Positions 16,693 to 25,628 of a DNA stretch of 64,000 bases are shown here, piece after piece (the stretch's first letter is position 1; every line of letters begins with the position of its first letter). The translations under genes and the position numbers were made by a program. A model generated the notes under the pieces. That model searched no databases, had not been told where the DNA came from, and saw nothing but the letters and a program-made list of their open reading frames with translations. Origin of the DNA: Albidovulum marisflavi (GTDB taxonomy: Bacteria; Pseudomonadota; Alphaproteobacteria; Rhodobacterales; Rhodobacteraceae); NCBI RefSeq assembly GCF_025751435.1, contig NZ_JAOWKY010000004.1:1-64000 (forward strand). Reading direction: 5' to 3'.

Positions 16693-17502
16693 ATGAATTT
16701 CGCGGCAGTCGAACGGCAGGAATGGCGCAAGGGCGCCGTCGCCATGAACTACGCCAGCCATTTCGCCCTGGCGGCGGAACAGTGCGTGCCCGCGATGGTG
16801 GACAAGGTCGGCAGGCCATGCCGGGCGCTCGACCTGTGTTGCGGACACGCGATCATCGCCCGCGGCCTTCTGGACCGGGGGTGCGAGGTCACGGCCGCGG
16901 ACTTCTCTCCGGCAATGCTGGATCTTGCGCGGGAGCTTGTGCCCGAGGCGCGCCTGGTCGAAGCGGATGCGATGGACCTGCCTTTTTCAGAGGCCGAGTT
17001 CGACGCGGTGACGATCGGCTTCGGCATTCCGCACGTCCCTGATCCGGTGCGCGTCTTTCGCGAATGCGCGCGTGTTCTGAGGCCGGGCGGCGTGCTGGTC
17101 TACAGCGTGTGGCACGGGCCGGAGCGCGAAAGCGTTCTGAACGCTGTCTTCGAGGCTATCGCCAGGTTCGGAGACCCCGGCGTGTCGCTGCCGCCAGGAC
17201 CCGGCGCGAACGACTATGCCCAGCCCGGCATTGCCGGGCCCGCGCTGGACGCCGCCGGTTTTCTACCCCCCGATTTCGCCACTGTTTCAAGCGTATGGTC
17301 ACTTGACCAGCCGGACGCGCCCGTGCGCCTGTTTCAGCAGGGGACGGCGCGCGGTGGGTATGTTCTGCGCCAGCAGAGCAACCGCGCCCTGAACGCGATC
17401 CGCGCATCGGTCGCGAACTGGGTCATCGGCGCCTGCGCGGACAAGGGGCCGCCTTGGCACATTCCGATCCCCGCAGCCGTCGTGTCGGCGCGAAGGCGCT
17501 AG
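16693..17502 (+). CDS. Class I SAM-dependent methyltransferase
   Basis: A protein of 269 residues. The SAM-binding motif I is [19 protein letters not shown], motif II-like [15 protein letters not shown], then [29 protein letters not shown] and [13 protein letters not shown]. These are typical of UbiE/Methyltransf_11 proteins acting on small molecules. Starts at 16660 or 16744 are possible; 16693 keeps the [14 protein letters not shown] region. Substrate unknown. The TAG stop shares two bases with the cobT stop in the sequence CTAG. Confidence 0.85.
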   Translation: MNFAAVERQEWRKGAVAMNYASHFALAAEQCVPAMVDKVGRPCRALDLCCGHAIIARGLLDRGCEVTAADFSPAMLDLARELVPEARLVEADAMDLPFSEAEFDAVTIGFGIPHVPDPVRVFRECARVLRPGGVLVYSVWHGPERESVLNAVFEAIARFGDPGVSLPPGPGANDYAQPGIAGPALDAAGFLPPDFATVSSVWSLDQPDAPVRLFQQGTARGGYVLRQQSNRALNAIRASVANWVIGACADKGPPWHIPIPAAVVSARRR

Positions 17503-19367
17503 CTGGCCTTGCGTATGCCAAAGATCCGCGCCCGCGCTCTCGGGTCACTGTCGAACAGGCTTGCCAGCTGTTCGGTCATGGCGCCCGCGAGCTGTTCGAC
17601 ATCGGTGATCGTGACCGCACGCTGATAGTAGCGCGTGACGTCGTGGCCGATGCCGATGGCAATCAGTTCGACTGCCTTGCGCTTTTCGACCATGGCGATC
17701 ACATCGCGAAGGTGCTTTTCCAGGTAGTTGGCGGGGTTGACGGACAGGGTTGAATCATCGACCGGCGCGCCGTCGGAAATGACCATCAGGATCTTGCGTT
17801 GCTCGGGCCGCTGGACCATCCGCCGATGCGCCCATTCAAGCGCCTCGCCATCGATGTTTTCCTTCAGAAGCCCTTCCTTCATCATCAGGCCAAGGTTCGC
17901 CCGCACACGCCGCCACGGCGCGTCCGCGCCCTTGTAGATGATGTGGCGCAGGTCGTTCAGGCGTCCGGGCTGTTGCGGCCGGCCCTGTGCCAGCCAGCGT
18001 TCGCGCGATTGCCCGCCTTTCCAGGCGCGGGTGGTGAAGCCAAGGATCTCGACCTTGACCTGGCAGCGCTCCAGCGTGCGCGCCAGAACATCGGCGCAGA
18101 TCGCCGCGATCGAGATCGGGCGGCCGCGCATCGAGCCGGAGTTGTCCAGAAGCAGCGTCACGCAGGTGTCGCGGAATTCGGTGTCCTTCTCGATCTTGAA
18201 GGACAGCGGCGTGGTGGGGTTCGCCACGACACGCGCAAGGCGCCCGGCGTCAAGGATGCCTTCCTCCAGGTCGAACTCCCAGCTGCGGCTCTGCTGCGCC
18301 TGTAGCCGGCGCTGAAGCTTGTTCGCAAGCCGGCTGACGGCCCCCTTCAGGGGGTCAAGCTGCTGGTCCAGGTAGGCGCGCAGACGCTCAAGCTCGGCCG
18401 GTTCGGCCAGCTCCTCCGCCTTGATTTCTTCATCGAAATCAGTGGTATATACGCTGTAATTTGGGTCTGCGTCGGAATAGGGGGCGGGTGGCGGAGGTTC
18501 CAGAGGCGCGTCGCTTTCGGGAAGCTCGGCCTCTTCGCCCTCTTCCATATCGGCCGCCTCGTCCATCATCACCTTGGACTCGGTGGTGTCCTGCGTGTCG
18601 TCCTGGCTTTGGTCCGGCTCGGCCTCGGCCTCCTCGCCTTCGCTTTCCTCCTCGCCTTCCGAGGTGTCGGGCTGTTCATCGGCCTCTTCGCCTTCGCCCT
18701 CGTCCTCATCGTCAAGATCGGGGTCATCGCCCAGCTGATCGCCGTAGCCAAGATCCTTGATCACCTGCCGCGCGAGGCGGGCGAAGGCGGCCTGGTCGGC
18801 CAGAACGTCATTGACATGTTCCAGTGTGCCGCCAGCCTGTTCCTCGATGAAGGGGCGCCAAAGGTCCATGACATTGCCTGCGCCGCCCGGCATTTTTCGG
18901 CCCGTGGCCAGATGGCGGACAAGATATCCCGCAGCCTGCGCAAGCGGCGCCTCTTGCGTCGAGCGGATCTGGGCATAGCCCTTGCGCTCGGCCTCATGCG
19001 CAATCTTGGCGTCGATGTTGCCAAGCGTGCCGGGCATGGCGCGCGCGCCGACAGCTTCGCACCGCGCGGTCTCCATCGCCTCGTAGAGGTCGCGCGCCAT
19101 TTGCCCGGTGGGCGCGTATTTCGTGGCAAGAGCTGGATCGTGGTGCCTGCGCCGCAGCGCCAGGGCATCGGCCGTGCCGCGCGCGATCAGCACCTCATCC
19201 CGCGTCATCCGGCGCGACACCTGCGGCAGACGCATCGCATCGGCCGTCATGCCCGGCGGATCGACCGAATAGGTGACCGTCAGGTCCGGGTCGTCGGCCA
19301 GCGTCTTGGTCGCCTCGGCCAGTGCCTTCTTGAATGGATCGGCGGGGTTGTCGTTGCGTAGGGTCAT
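17499..19367 (-). CDS. cobT: Aerobic cobaltochelatase subunit CobT
   Basis: A protein of 622 residues. CobNST inserts Co2+ into hydrogenobyrinic acid a,c-diamide using ATP; CobT with CobS forms the AAA+ chaperone complex. The N-terminal domain (residues 1-205) is helical. Residues about 211-290 are a very acidic linker. The C-terminal von Willebrand factor A domain has the MIDAS start DNSGS at 408-412. The family is usually 600-640 residues. The start overlaps the stop of the racemase-like gene (ATGA). cobN is not in this window. Confidence 0.96.
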   Translation of the reverse strand: MTLRNDNPADPFKKALAEATKTLADDPDLTVTYSVDPPGMTADAMRLPQVSRRMTRDEVLIARGTADALALRRRHHDPALATKYAPTGQMARDLYEAMETARCEAVGARAMPGTLGNIDAKIAHEAERKGYAQIRSTQEAPLAQAAGYLVRHLATGRKMPGGAGNVMDLWRPFIEEQAGGTLEHVNDVLADQAAFARLARQVIKDLGYGDQLGDDPDLDDEDEGEGEEADEQPDTSEGEEESEGEEAEAEPDQSQDDTQDTTESKVMMDEAADMEEGEEAELPESDAPLEPPPPAPYSDADPNYSVYTTDFDEEIKAEELAEPAELERLRAYLDQQLDPLKGAVSRLANKLQRRLQAQQSRSWEFDLEEGILDAGRLARVVANPTTPLSFKIEKDTEFRDTCVTLLLDNSGSMRGRPISIAAICADVLARTLERCQVKVEILGFTTRAWKGGQSRERWLAQGRPQQPGRLNDLRHIIYKGADAPWRRVRANLGLMMKEGLLKENIDGEALEWAHRRMVQRPEQRKILMVISDGAPVDDSTLSVNPANYLEKHLRDVIAMVEKRKAVELIAIGIGHDVTRYYQRAVTITDVEQLAGAMTEQLASLFDSDPRARARIFGIRKAS

Positions 19368-20065
19368 TGGTCGTCCGCCACTTCTTCAAGATTACGTAAG
19401 CCCGAGGCCAGATCGGCCAGCACGGCCACATGCACATCAAGCGCGTCGATCACCGGATAGCCGGGGTCGCACCCGTCGAAGGCGAGGTTCAGATCGGTTC
19501 CGGCAAGCACGATGGCCTGCGCACCCTGATCTTCCACCATGCGGCGCCCCGCTTCAAGGAACAGCCTGCGCTGGTCTTCAGTGCATTCACCCGCGATCGC
19601 CATATCCTGATAGGCCTGCCCAATCTCGGCAATGTCATCGCCCGGCGCCACCGCCTCGGTTCGGGCGAGCTGGCCGTAAAGGCGCGTCTGCATGACGAGC
19701 CGCGTTCCAAGCAGGCCGATGCGCATCACGCCGCGACTGGCAAAGAATTCGTCCAGCGGCGCGATGGCCGACACCAGCGGCAAGGGCGAGATCGCCCGCG
19801 TTTCCGCAAAGCAGAAATGGCCGCCCAGCGAAGTTATGGCAACGCAATCCGCCCCGGCCGCCTGAAGCCTACGGATCAGGCGCAGATAGTCCTCTGCCTG
19901 TTCCTCGCGCCGGTCTCGGTTGAAGCGGTCGACCACATCCATGGTCTGTGCATGGACGATGGTCACCTCCAGCGGTGCTTGCCGCCGACGCATTTCCGCG
20001 CACAGGCGCTGATAGTAGGCGACCGTCGCTGCCGGGCCGATTCCACCGATCAGGCCAATGTGCAT
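19364..20065 (-). CDS. Asp/Glu racemase-fold protein lacking the catalytic cysteines
   Basis: A protein of 233 residues. Overall similarity is to the aspartate/glutamate (YgeA-like) racemase family: [20 protein letters not shown] at the start, [12 protein letters not shown] in the middle, and a conserved end. In active racemases two residues, mostly Cys, face each other. Here the first position reads ITSLGGH (Ser79) and the second LAGTDL (Gly189), so both expected Cys are absent; Cys85 is near but offset. It may be a non-racemase member or a pseudo-enzyme. It sits between cobS (4-bp gap) and cobT (ATGA overlap), so it is co-expressed with the chelatase chaperones. Confidence 0.8.
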   Translation of the reverse strand: MHIGLIGGIGPAATVAYYQRLCAEMRRRQAPLEVTIVHAQTMDVVDRFNRDRREEQAEDYLRLIRRLQAAGADCVAITSLGGHFCFAETRAISPLPLVSAIAPLDEFFASRGVMRIGLLGTRLVMQTRLYGQLARTEAVAPGDDIAEIGQAYQDMAIAGECTEDQRRLFLEAGRRMVEDQGAQAIVLAGTDLNLAFDGCDPGYPVIDALDVHVAVLADLASGLRNLEEVADDQ

Positions 20066-20069
20066 ACCA

Positions 20070-21056
20070 TCACCGGATGCTCTGGCTCGCCGCGCTTTCC
20101 GGCAGTTCCTCGTCGAAGCAGCGCTGGTAGAACTCTGCCACGGTCTTGCGTTCGAGCTCGTCGCACTTGTTCAGGAAGGTCAGCCGGAAGGCGTATCCCA
20201 CGTTGCGGAAGATCTCGGCGTTCCAGGCCCAGTTGATCACGGTGCGCGGGCTCATGACCGTGGACAGGTCGCCGTTCATGAAGGCCGTCCGCGTCAGGTC
20301 CGCAACCGTGACCATCTGGTTGATGGTCTTGCGGCCCTTTTCGCTGTTGTAGTGCGGGGCCTTGCCAAGGACGATCGCGGCCTCGGCATCGTGGCTCAGG
20401 TAGTTCAGGGTCGCGACCAGCGACCAGCGGTCCATCTGCGCCTGGTTGATCTGCTGCACGCCGTGATAAAGCCCGGTCGTGTCGCCAAGGCCCACGGTGT
20501 TTGCGGTCGCGAAGAGCCGGAAGCAGGGATGCGGCGTGATGATCTCGTTCTGGTCCAGAAGGGTCAGCTTGCCATCATGTTCCAGAACGCGCTGGATCAC
20601 GAACATCACGTCGGCGCGGCCTGCGTCGTATTCGTCGAACACGATGGCAACGGGGTTCCTCAGCGCCCAGGGCAGGATGCCTTCGTGGAATTCGGTCACC
20701 TGCTTGCCGTCGCGCAGCTTGATCGCGTCCTTGCCGATCAGGTCGATCCGGCTGATGTGGCTGTCAAGGTTGACGCGCACGCAGGGCCAGTTCAGCCGCG
20801 CCGCCACCTGTTCGATGTGGGTCGATTTTCCCGTCCCGTGGTAGCCCTGGATCATGACGCGGCGGTTGTAGGCAAAGCCCGCAAGGATGGCGAGCGTCGT
20901 GTCAGGATCGAATTTGTAGGTGTGATCGATCTCGGGCACGCGGTCGGTACGCTCTGCAAAGCCCTTCACCTTCATGTCGGTGTCGATCCCGAAGACCTCG
21001 CGGACAGAGATTTCTTCGGTGGGTTTCGCGGTCGTGTCCAGCATCGTCTTGCCCAT
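20070..21056 (-). CDS. cobS: Aerobic cobaltochelatase subunit CobS (AAA+ ATPase)
   Basis: A protein of 328 residues. It is the ATPase partner of CobT in cobalt insertion for cobalamin synthesis. The N-terminus [18 protein letters not shown] is characteristic of CobS. Walker A is GYHGTGKST (71-79) and Walker B IVFDEYD (about 138-144), followed by the sensor region [20 protein letters not shown]. The start at 21056 ([12 protein letters not shown]) or 21044 is chosen because the family begins just before KPTEE. It is the first gene of cobS-racemase-like-cobT. Confidence 0.96.
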   Translation of the reverse strand: MGKTMLDTTAKPTEEISVREVFGIDTDMKVKGFAERTDRVPEIDHTYKFDPDTTLAILAGFAYNRRVMIQGYHGTGKSTHIEQVAARLNWPCVRVNLDSHISRIDLIGKDAIKLRDGKQVTEFHEGILPWALRNPVAIVFDEYDAGRADVMFVIQRVLEHDGKLTLLDQNEIITPHPCFRLFATANTVGLGDTTGLYHGVQQINQAQMDRWSLVATLNYLSHDAEAAIVLGKAPHYNSEKGRKTINQMVTVADLTRTAFMNGDLSTVMSPRTVINWAWNAEIFRNVGYAFRLTFLNKCDELERKTVAEFYQRCFDEELPESAASQSIR

Positions 21057-21329
21057 TCTGACTAAAGGCCCCAAGGGGCGGGGCCGCCACCCGCGATTGA
21101 TGGAGCATATCGTCCGGGGGCGCAAGGGCGGCAGGCGAATTCTGCCCGCCAGATCGCGACAAACGATGGGTCCAGATGTCGGACGGATCGCTCCGGGTTT
21201 TCCGGCGGGCCTTGGCATCGGGTACGCCTTCTGATCACAGCATTGCGAATGCACGCGGTCAACCTGTTACTGCCGCCGGTGCCCGATCTGTGCATGATAG
21301 GCGCGAAGACCCGCCCGAGGATGGAGGAT

Positions 21330-21806
21330 ATGATGATCACTCGCAGAATGGCTCTTTACCTTGCCGGCGCGGGAGTGGCCGCTACCAGTTCTTCGCGCCG
21401 CCTGCGCGCAGAGGAAACGTTTGAGATCACGCGAACCGAGGCGGAATGGCGCCGCCTGTTGACCCCGGCCCAGTTCGAGGTCCTTCGTGAAGAAGGCACG
21501 GAACGCGCGTTTTCCAGCCCGCTGGACAAGGAATACGGCGAGGGCACGTATCACTGTGCCGGTTGCGACCTGCCGCTGTACTCGTCCGAGACCAAGTATG
21601 ACAGCGGCACCGGTTGGCCGTCTTTCTGGAAGCCGTTGCCCGATGCCGTCCGGACCCGCGCCGACTGGGGGATCCTGGGCCGCAGGACCGAGGTTCATTG
21701 CCGACGCTGTGGCGGCCACCTGGGTCATGTGTTCAACGATGGCCCACAGCCCACCGGCAAGCGCTATTGCATGAACGGGGTGGCGCTGACCTTCCGCCCG
21801 GCCTAA
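21330..21806 (+). CDS. msrB: Peptide-methionine (R)-S-oxide reductase, exported
   Basis: A protein of 158 residues. It reduces methionine-R-sulfoxide. Zinc Cys pairs are CAGC (76, 79) and CRRC (124, 127); the catalytic Cys147 is in RYCMNG, and YDSGTGWPSFW and GGHLGHVFNDGP are family blocks. The N-terminus has TRRMALYLAGAGVAATSS, a twin-arginine-like leader, so the enzyme is probably exported to the periplasm. ATGs at 21330 and 21333 both follow GGAGGAT. The usual resolving Cys is not obvious. It is divergent from cobS. Confidence 0.92.
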   Translation: MMITRRMALYLAGAGVAATSSSRRLRAEETFEITRTEAEWRRLLTPAQFEVLREEGTERAFSSPLDKEYGEGTYHCAGCDLPLYSSETKYDSGTGWPSFWKPLPDAVRTRADWGILGRRTEVHCRRCGGHLGHVFNDGPQPTGKRYCMNGVALTFRPA

Positions 21807-21821
21807 CAGTCGCCTCCTGGT

Positions 21822-21855
21822 GGCGGAGGGACCCGTTTCGGGACCCGGTTCCGCC
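21822..21855. terminator. GC-rich hairpin between convergent msrB and J-domain genes
   Basis: An interrupted stem with outer arms GGCGGA/TCCGCC and inner arms GGG.CCCG/CGGG.CCC encloses a TTT loop. No T-tract follows on either side, so it may terminate both convergent genes weakly or act as an mRNA 3' stabiliser. Confidence 0.5.
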
Positions 21856-21867
21856 CGCCAAGGGGCC

Positions 21868-22494
21868 TCAGTCCTTGAAGTTGCGGCTGTCCTTGATCTG
21901 GTCCCAGGCCCAGACAACTTCTTGCAGTCGATCTTCGTCCGATCGGTCCCCGCCGTTCATGTCGGGGTGAAGGTCCTTGACCAAGCTTTTGTATTGCCTT
22001 CGAATTTCAACCTTTGTCCAGCTGTCCTTCGCCTCAAGGATATCCAGCGCGCGGCGTTCGGTCGGAGGAAGCTTGCGGCCTGCGCTGCGGCCCGGATTCT
22101 GGGTCGCATTGGCCCCGAGCAGCTCCATCGGGTCCGCGATGCCAAGGCGGGCCCAGGCGCGGTCCTCTCCGCCCTTCTTTCCGAAGGGTTTGGTTTCGCG
22201 CCCCCAGACGCGCTCCTTGTCCAGAAACTTCTCGAACTCGTCCTCGGTCGAGCCCTGGAAGAAGTTCCATTTCAGATTGTATTCGCGCACATGGTCGCGG
22301 CAGAACCAGTAATAGTCATCCAGGTTGTCGGGTGACTTCGGGGCGCGGTACTGGCCGGCCTCGGCGCAGCCGACATGGTCGCACTTGCGGGTCGAGGTTT
22401 CGAAGGCGCCCGACATGCCACGCTTGGTCTTGGCGCGCCGTTTCTTGTCAGACGCGGCCGAGATGTCGAATGTGAAAGGGTCGTTCCTGCTCAT
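21868..22494 (-). CDS. J-domain (DnaJ-family) protein
   Basis: A protein of 208 residues. The J-domain is at the C-terminus (about residues 145-205). It has TKVEIRRQYKSLVKDLHPDMNGGDRSDEDRL with the essential HPD. The N-terminal half carries a zinc-ribbon-like pair (CDHVGCAEAG and WFCRDHVREYN) and a conserved WNFFQGS block. This architecture is common in Rhodobacterales. It should stimulate a DnaK-type Hsp70; the client is unknown. The C-terminal J-domain with no G/F region excludes canonical DnaJ. Confidence 0.9.
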   Translation of the reverse strand: MSRNDPFTFDISAASDKKRRAKTKRGMSGAFETSTRKCDHVGCAEAGQYRAPKSPDNLDDYYWFCRDHVREYNLKWNFFQGSTEDEFEKFLDKERVWGRETKPFGKKGGEDRAWARLGIADPMELLGANATQNPGRSAGRKLPPTERRALDILEAKDSWTKVEIRRQYKSLVKDLHPDMNGGDRSDEDRLQEVVWAWDQIKDSRNFKD

Positions 22495-22671
22495 CCTGCC
22501 TTCCGAAAGCTCGCGTTTCGACTCGGGGCACCGAGTTTAGGGCTTTTGGCTGGGCTTGGAAGAGGCATACGAAAAAAATGCGCGTTACCGTGTCTTGTCC
22601 GCCTGAATCGTGCGGGTTTTCGCCTCATGACGCGGCCGCGCCTGGAACGCGGACCTTCCCGGCTTCGCTGC

Positions 22672-23049
22672 TTATCGCGCCAACAGCGGAAGAAGGGGGC
22701 GGCGGGCGTTCTGCGGGCGATGGCTTCCATCGCCCGGATTCAGCACCCTGACGCGCCTTGGCAAAACGGCGGGTTCACGCCAAGATTCAACGCTCTCCCC
22801 CGGATTCGGCCCGATCAGAAGCGGCACGTGCGCTCGGATGTCCTGCGGGCGGCGGAATACCATGAAGCTTTCGTTGCGCTTGCGGGCCTTTCCCCACCAG
22901 CCGCGGGAGACCACCGGTCGCTCCTCGATGCCGACAAATTCCCAGCCCGCGTCAGACAGCAGATCAATTTCGCGTGCGGCAAGGTCGGATTGTGCCCTTT
23001 CGCCGTTGCGGGCAGGCTTGGGCGCCTGAAAATACTTGAACTCGTACAT
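22672..23049 (-). CDS. DUF4177-like small protein
   Basis: A protein of 125 residues beginning MYEFKYFQAPKPARNGERA. The DUF4177-type core is LLSDAGWEFVGIEE, ending ESFMVFRRP. The last about 50 residues (rich in Pro, Arg and Asn) have no recognisable fold, and a late frameshift cannot be excluded. A GTG three codons upstream (23058) is an alternative start. The gene at 23334 encodes a second protein of the same type, separated by an A/T-rich spacer. Function unknown. Confidence 0.65.
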   Translation of the reverse strand: MYEFKYFQAPKPARNGERAQSDLAAREIDLLSDAGWEFVGIEERPVVSRGWWGKARKRNESFMVFRRPQDIRAHVPLLIGPNPGESVESWREPAVLPRRVRVLNPGDGSHRPQNARRPLLPLLAR

Positions 23050-23173
23050 ATTCGTCACCGTTTAACACTGGGTAAGGGGTACCGCGCTTGGCGAGCTTCG
23101 GCAAGACGCGGATCCCGCACTCAAGTCGGGTGGACGCCAAGCGGAAATCAATTAAAGCAATAAAAAGCAATAT

Positions 23174-23193
23174 CTTGAGAATTATTCTTCAAG
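23174..23193. promoter_or_regulatory. A/T-rich imperfect palindrome in spacer between DUF4177 genes
   Basis: CTTGA and TCAAG arms enclose an A/T-rich centre within the 284-bp spacer 23050-23333. The region around 23145-23200 is markedly A/T-rich against the surrounding GC-rich DNA. It lies about 125 bp upstream of the DUF4177-like gene starting at 23049 and may be its promoter or operator. Confidence 0.3.
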
Positions 23194-23333
23194 TTTCGAT
23201 CATTGGGTGGCGCGCGCAAATCCTCGCATTTTCGGCCAAGGCGCCGGCGTTCACCGTTCCCGCTATGGGAAAAGTTCGGCTGCAGCTTGGAAAATGTTGA
23301 CGGAGGCGCTTGTCGCAGCCAGCCGGGGATGCG

Positions 23334-23705
23334 TCAGCCTTCGTCCTTGGTGACCTTGGGTTCCCTGCGCTCAAGCACAAGCGGCTCCCATGCCGGGGTG
23401 CCCTCGGCGGTGCGGCTGGCGGCGAATGAGGGGCGCGGGGTTTCCGACGGAATGCTGGCGAAGCTGTCCGCGATCGGCCGACGGAAGATCATCAAGGTCT
23501 GGTGAACGGTGACCGAGCGGCGGGCGAGCCCGACCCGGTCTTCGCGGCTGAAGGTGTCGGTGCGGACATAATCCCAGCCGTCACGGCCAAGCTTGTTCAT
23601 GAGCTGCACGATAGCATTGGCGTAGCGTTCGTCCGCTGTCCGCGCGCCGGGCGCTTTTTCGCCCTTCTCGGGCAAGGGAACGGCTTTGTATTCATAACGC
23701 TGCAT
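23334..23705 (-). CDS. DUF4177 family protein
   Basis: A protein of 123 residues. It starts MQRYEYKAVPLPEKGEKA and contains LMNKLGRDGWDYVRTDTF and TLMIFRRP, the typical two-block pattern of DUF4177. The tail is low-complexity and charged. DUF4177 proteins are small cytoplasmic proteins of unknown role. It is divergent from the histone-deacetylase-like gene and lies 284 bp upstream of the related gene on the same strand. Confidence 0.8.
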   Translation of the reverse strand: MQRYEYKAVPLPEKGEKAPGARTADERYANAIVQLMNKLGRDGWDYVRTDTFSREDRVGLARRSVTVHQTLMIFRRPIADSFASIPSETPRPSFAASRTAEGTPAWEPLVLERREPKVTKDEG

Positions 23706-23907
23706 CGACGGTCTCCACTCATGCCATCGCAGAATAGACCGATTCGATGGCGGCGCGCACCTGCCTGAGAAAATCCCTGGCGGAAATGGGGGAAAGCCTG
23801 CAACATACCGTGCCGTTTGTGGAATGGGACGCGCACGGCGGTTGTCAGATCGCTTGAATCCGCAGTCAATACCGGCAGGCTGAAGGTGTGGGCATGGAGG
23901 ATGGGCG

Positions 23908-25017
23908 GTGGCGACAGGGTTCTACTACGACGAACGCTGCATGTGGCATTCGCAGGGGGAGCATGCACTTTACCTGCCGGTTGGCGGATTTGTCGAACCT
24001 CCGGCCAATGGTACACATGTCGAAAGCGGATTCATCAAGCGGCGCTTCCGCAACCTGGTCGAGGTTTCGGGCCTGATGGCCCATCTTGATCTGCACAGCG
24101 CGCCGCCCGCGACCCGCGCCGATCTGGAGCGTGTTCATCCGGCCTCTTACCTAGACCGGTTCAAGATGATGTCGGATGCGGGCGGAGGCGACATGGGGGA
24201 GGACGCACGCTTCAGCCCCGGCGGGTATGAGATCGCAGCCCTGGCGGCGGGACTGGCCATGCGGGGCATCGCGGACGTGATGTCGGGCAAGGTTTCCAAC
24301 GCCTACGTTCTTGCCCGCCCGCCCGGCCATCATTGCCTGCCGGACAGGGGGATGGGTTTCTGCCTGATGGCGAACATCCCTGTTGCGCTTGAGGCGATGC
24401 GCGCGGCTTACGGCCCGGCACGCGTGGCGGTGGTGGACTGGGACGTTCACCACGGCAACGGGACCGAGGCGATTTATTACGACCGCGACGACACGCTGAC
24501 CATCTCGCTTCATCAGGAGGCATGCTATCCGATCGACAGCGGCCGGGTGGACGATCGGGGCAAGGGAGCGGGTGCGGGTTTCAACCTGAACGTACCGCTT
24601 CTGCCAGGCGGCGGGCATCGCGCCTACCTGGACGCGATGGAGGTCCTGGTGGTGCCGGCCTTGCGCGCCTTCCGGCCCGACCTGATCGTCGTCGCCAGCG
24701 GGCTGGACGCCAGTGGCGTCGACCCGCTGGCGCGGATGCTGGCCCATTCCGACACCTTCCGCGAGATGACGCGCATCCTGATGGCCGAGGCGGGCGCGCT
24801 GTGTGGCGGCAGGCTGGTCGCGGTGCATGAGGGCGGCTATTCCGAAATCGCGGTGCCGTTCTGCGGCCTTGCCATCGTCGAGGAGCTGTCCGGACACCGT
24901 ACGGGGGTCGAAGACCCGCTTCTGGCAACGCTGATCGGCAACCAGCCCGCGCCCGACATGGCGGACTTTCAGCGCGCGCGGCTTGAGGCGCAGGCGCGTA
25001 AGGTCTTTGGGGATTAA
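23908..25017 (+). CDS. Histone-deacetylase-fold amidohydrolase (acetylpolyamine amidohydrolase-like)
   Basis: A protein of 369 residues from GTG, with GGAGG upstream. Class II HDAC-type zinc hydrolase. It has RPPGHH (137-142, active-site His pair), VVDWDVHHGNGTE with Zn ligands Asp179 and His181, Asp267 in SGLDASGVDPL, and a catalytic-type Gly-Gly-Tyr in HEGGYSE. Bacterial members deacetylate acetylpolyamines or other acetylated amines. The substrate here is not determined. No acetyltransferase is adjacent. It is probably followed by the NTF2-like gene at 25109. Confidence 0.9.
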   Translation: MATGFYYDERCMWHSQGEHALYLPVGGFVEPPANGTHVESGFIKRRFRNLVEVSGLMAHLDLHSAPPATRADLERVHPASYLDRFKMMSDAGGGDMGEDARFSPGGYEIAALAAGLAMRGIADVMSGKVSNAYVLARPPGHHCLPDRGMGFCLMANIPVALEAMRAAYGPARVAVVDWDVHHGNGTEAIYYDRDDTLTISLHQEACYPIDSGRVDDRGKGAGAGFNLNVPLLPGGGHRAYLDAMEVLVVPALRAFRPDLIVVASGLDASGVDPLARMLAHSDTFREMTRILMAEAGALCGGRLVAVHEGGYSEIAVPFCGLAIVEELSGHRTGVEDPLLATLIGNQPAPDMADFQRARLEAQARKVFGD

Positions 25018-25108
25018 CTCTGCAAGCGATCCGGTGGCGGACCAGTTCGTCCCGACCGCCGGCGGAAGCCGCGCTCTTTAAACGTCTGCGCAGGAAAGGA
25101 CCTTGGCA

Positions 25109-25468
25109 ATGGATTCTCAGGATCGGACAGAAATCGAGGCTGTCGTACGCACCTACATAGACGGAATGGTGCACGGCGATCGCAAGCTGCTGGAACGCGC
25201 GTTTCATCCGAAGATGAACGAGATCGGCCATTTTCAGGGTGAATTGCTATGGAACGACCGAGAGGAATTCATCGCGCTTTGCCAAGAGGCGGCATCGCAG
25301 GACGCACCCATGATCTGGAAGATTCTGAGTCTGTCCGTGGCCGGCGATATCGCCTCCGTTCACATCGAGGACGAGTGGGCAGGTTCCAGCTTCGACGACT
25401 ACCTGCTGCTGCTTCGCAGTGAAGGGCGTTGGCAGATCGTGTCGAAGGCTTTTCGCGTTCGGTCTTGA
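25109..25468 (+). CDS. NTF2-fold (putative lumazine-binding-like) protein
   Basis: A protein of 119 residues starting MDSQDRTEIEAVVRTYIDGM. It has FHPKMNEIGHFQGELLWNDREEF, then VHIEDEWAGSSFDDYLLLLRSEGRWQIVSKAF. This is the pattern of nuclear-transport-factor-2-like proteins of the lumazine-binding-like group. A TTG two codons upstream is a possible start. AGGAAAGGA precedes it. It lies 91 bp after the HDAC-like gene on the same strand. No function can be given. Confidence 0.8.
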   Translation: MDSQDRTEIEAVVRTYIDGMVHGDRKLLERAFHPKMNEIGHFQGELLWNDREEFIALCQEAASQDAPMIWKILSLSVAGDIASVHIEDEWAGSSFDDYLLLLRSEGRWQIVSKAFRVRS

Positions 25469-25628
25469 CGGTGACCGTCAAGCTCGATCGCGGGCAGGTG
25501 CGCTAAATCCGACGAACAACCCATTCCCAACGCTCGGAATGACGACCGCACGCGGCTTGTCGGAGACAAAGCATTGCGGTCGCGGGCCTGCGCCCGCGAG
25601 ACCTTGCGCCTGTCGCTGTCGGCGTCTT

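Noticed and set aside
25522-25541. CATTCC...GGAATG inverted repeat resembling dispersed intergenic repeats of alphaproteobacteria.
   Set aside because: Only one copy was noticed in the window, so a repeat family cannot be claimed.
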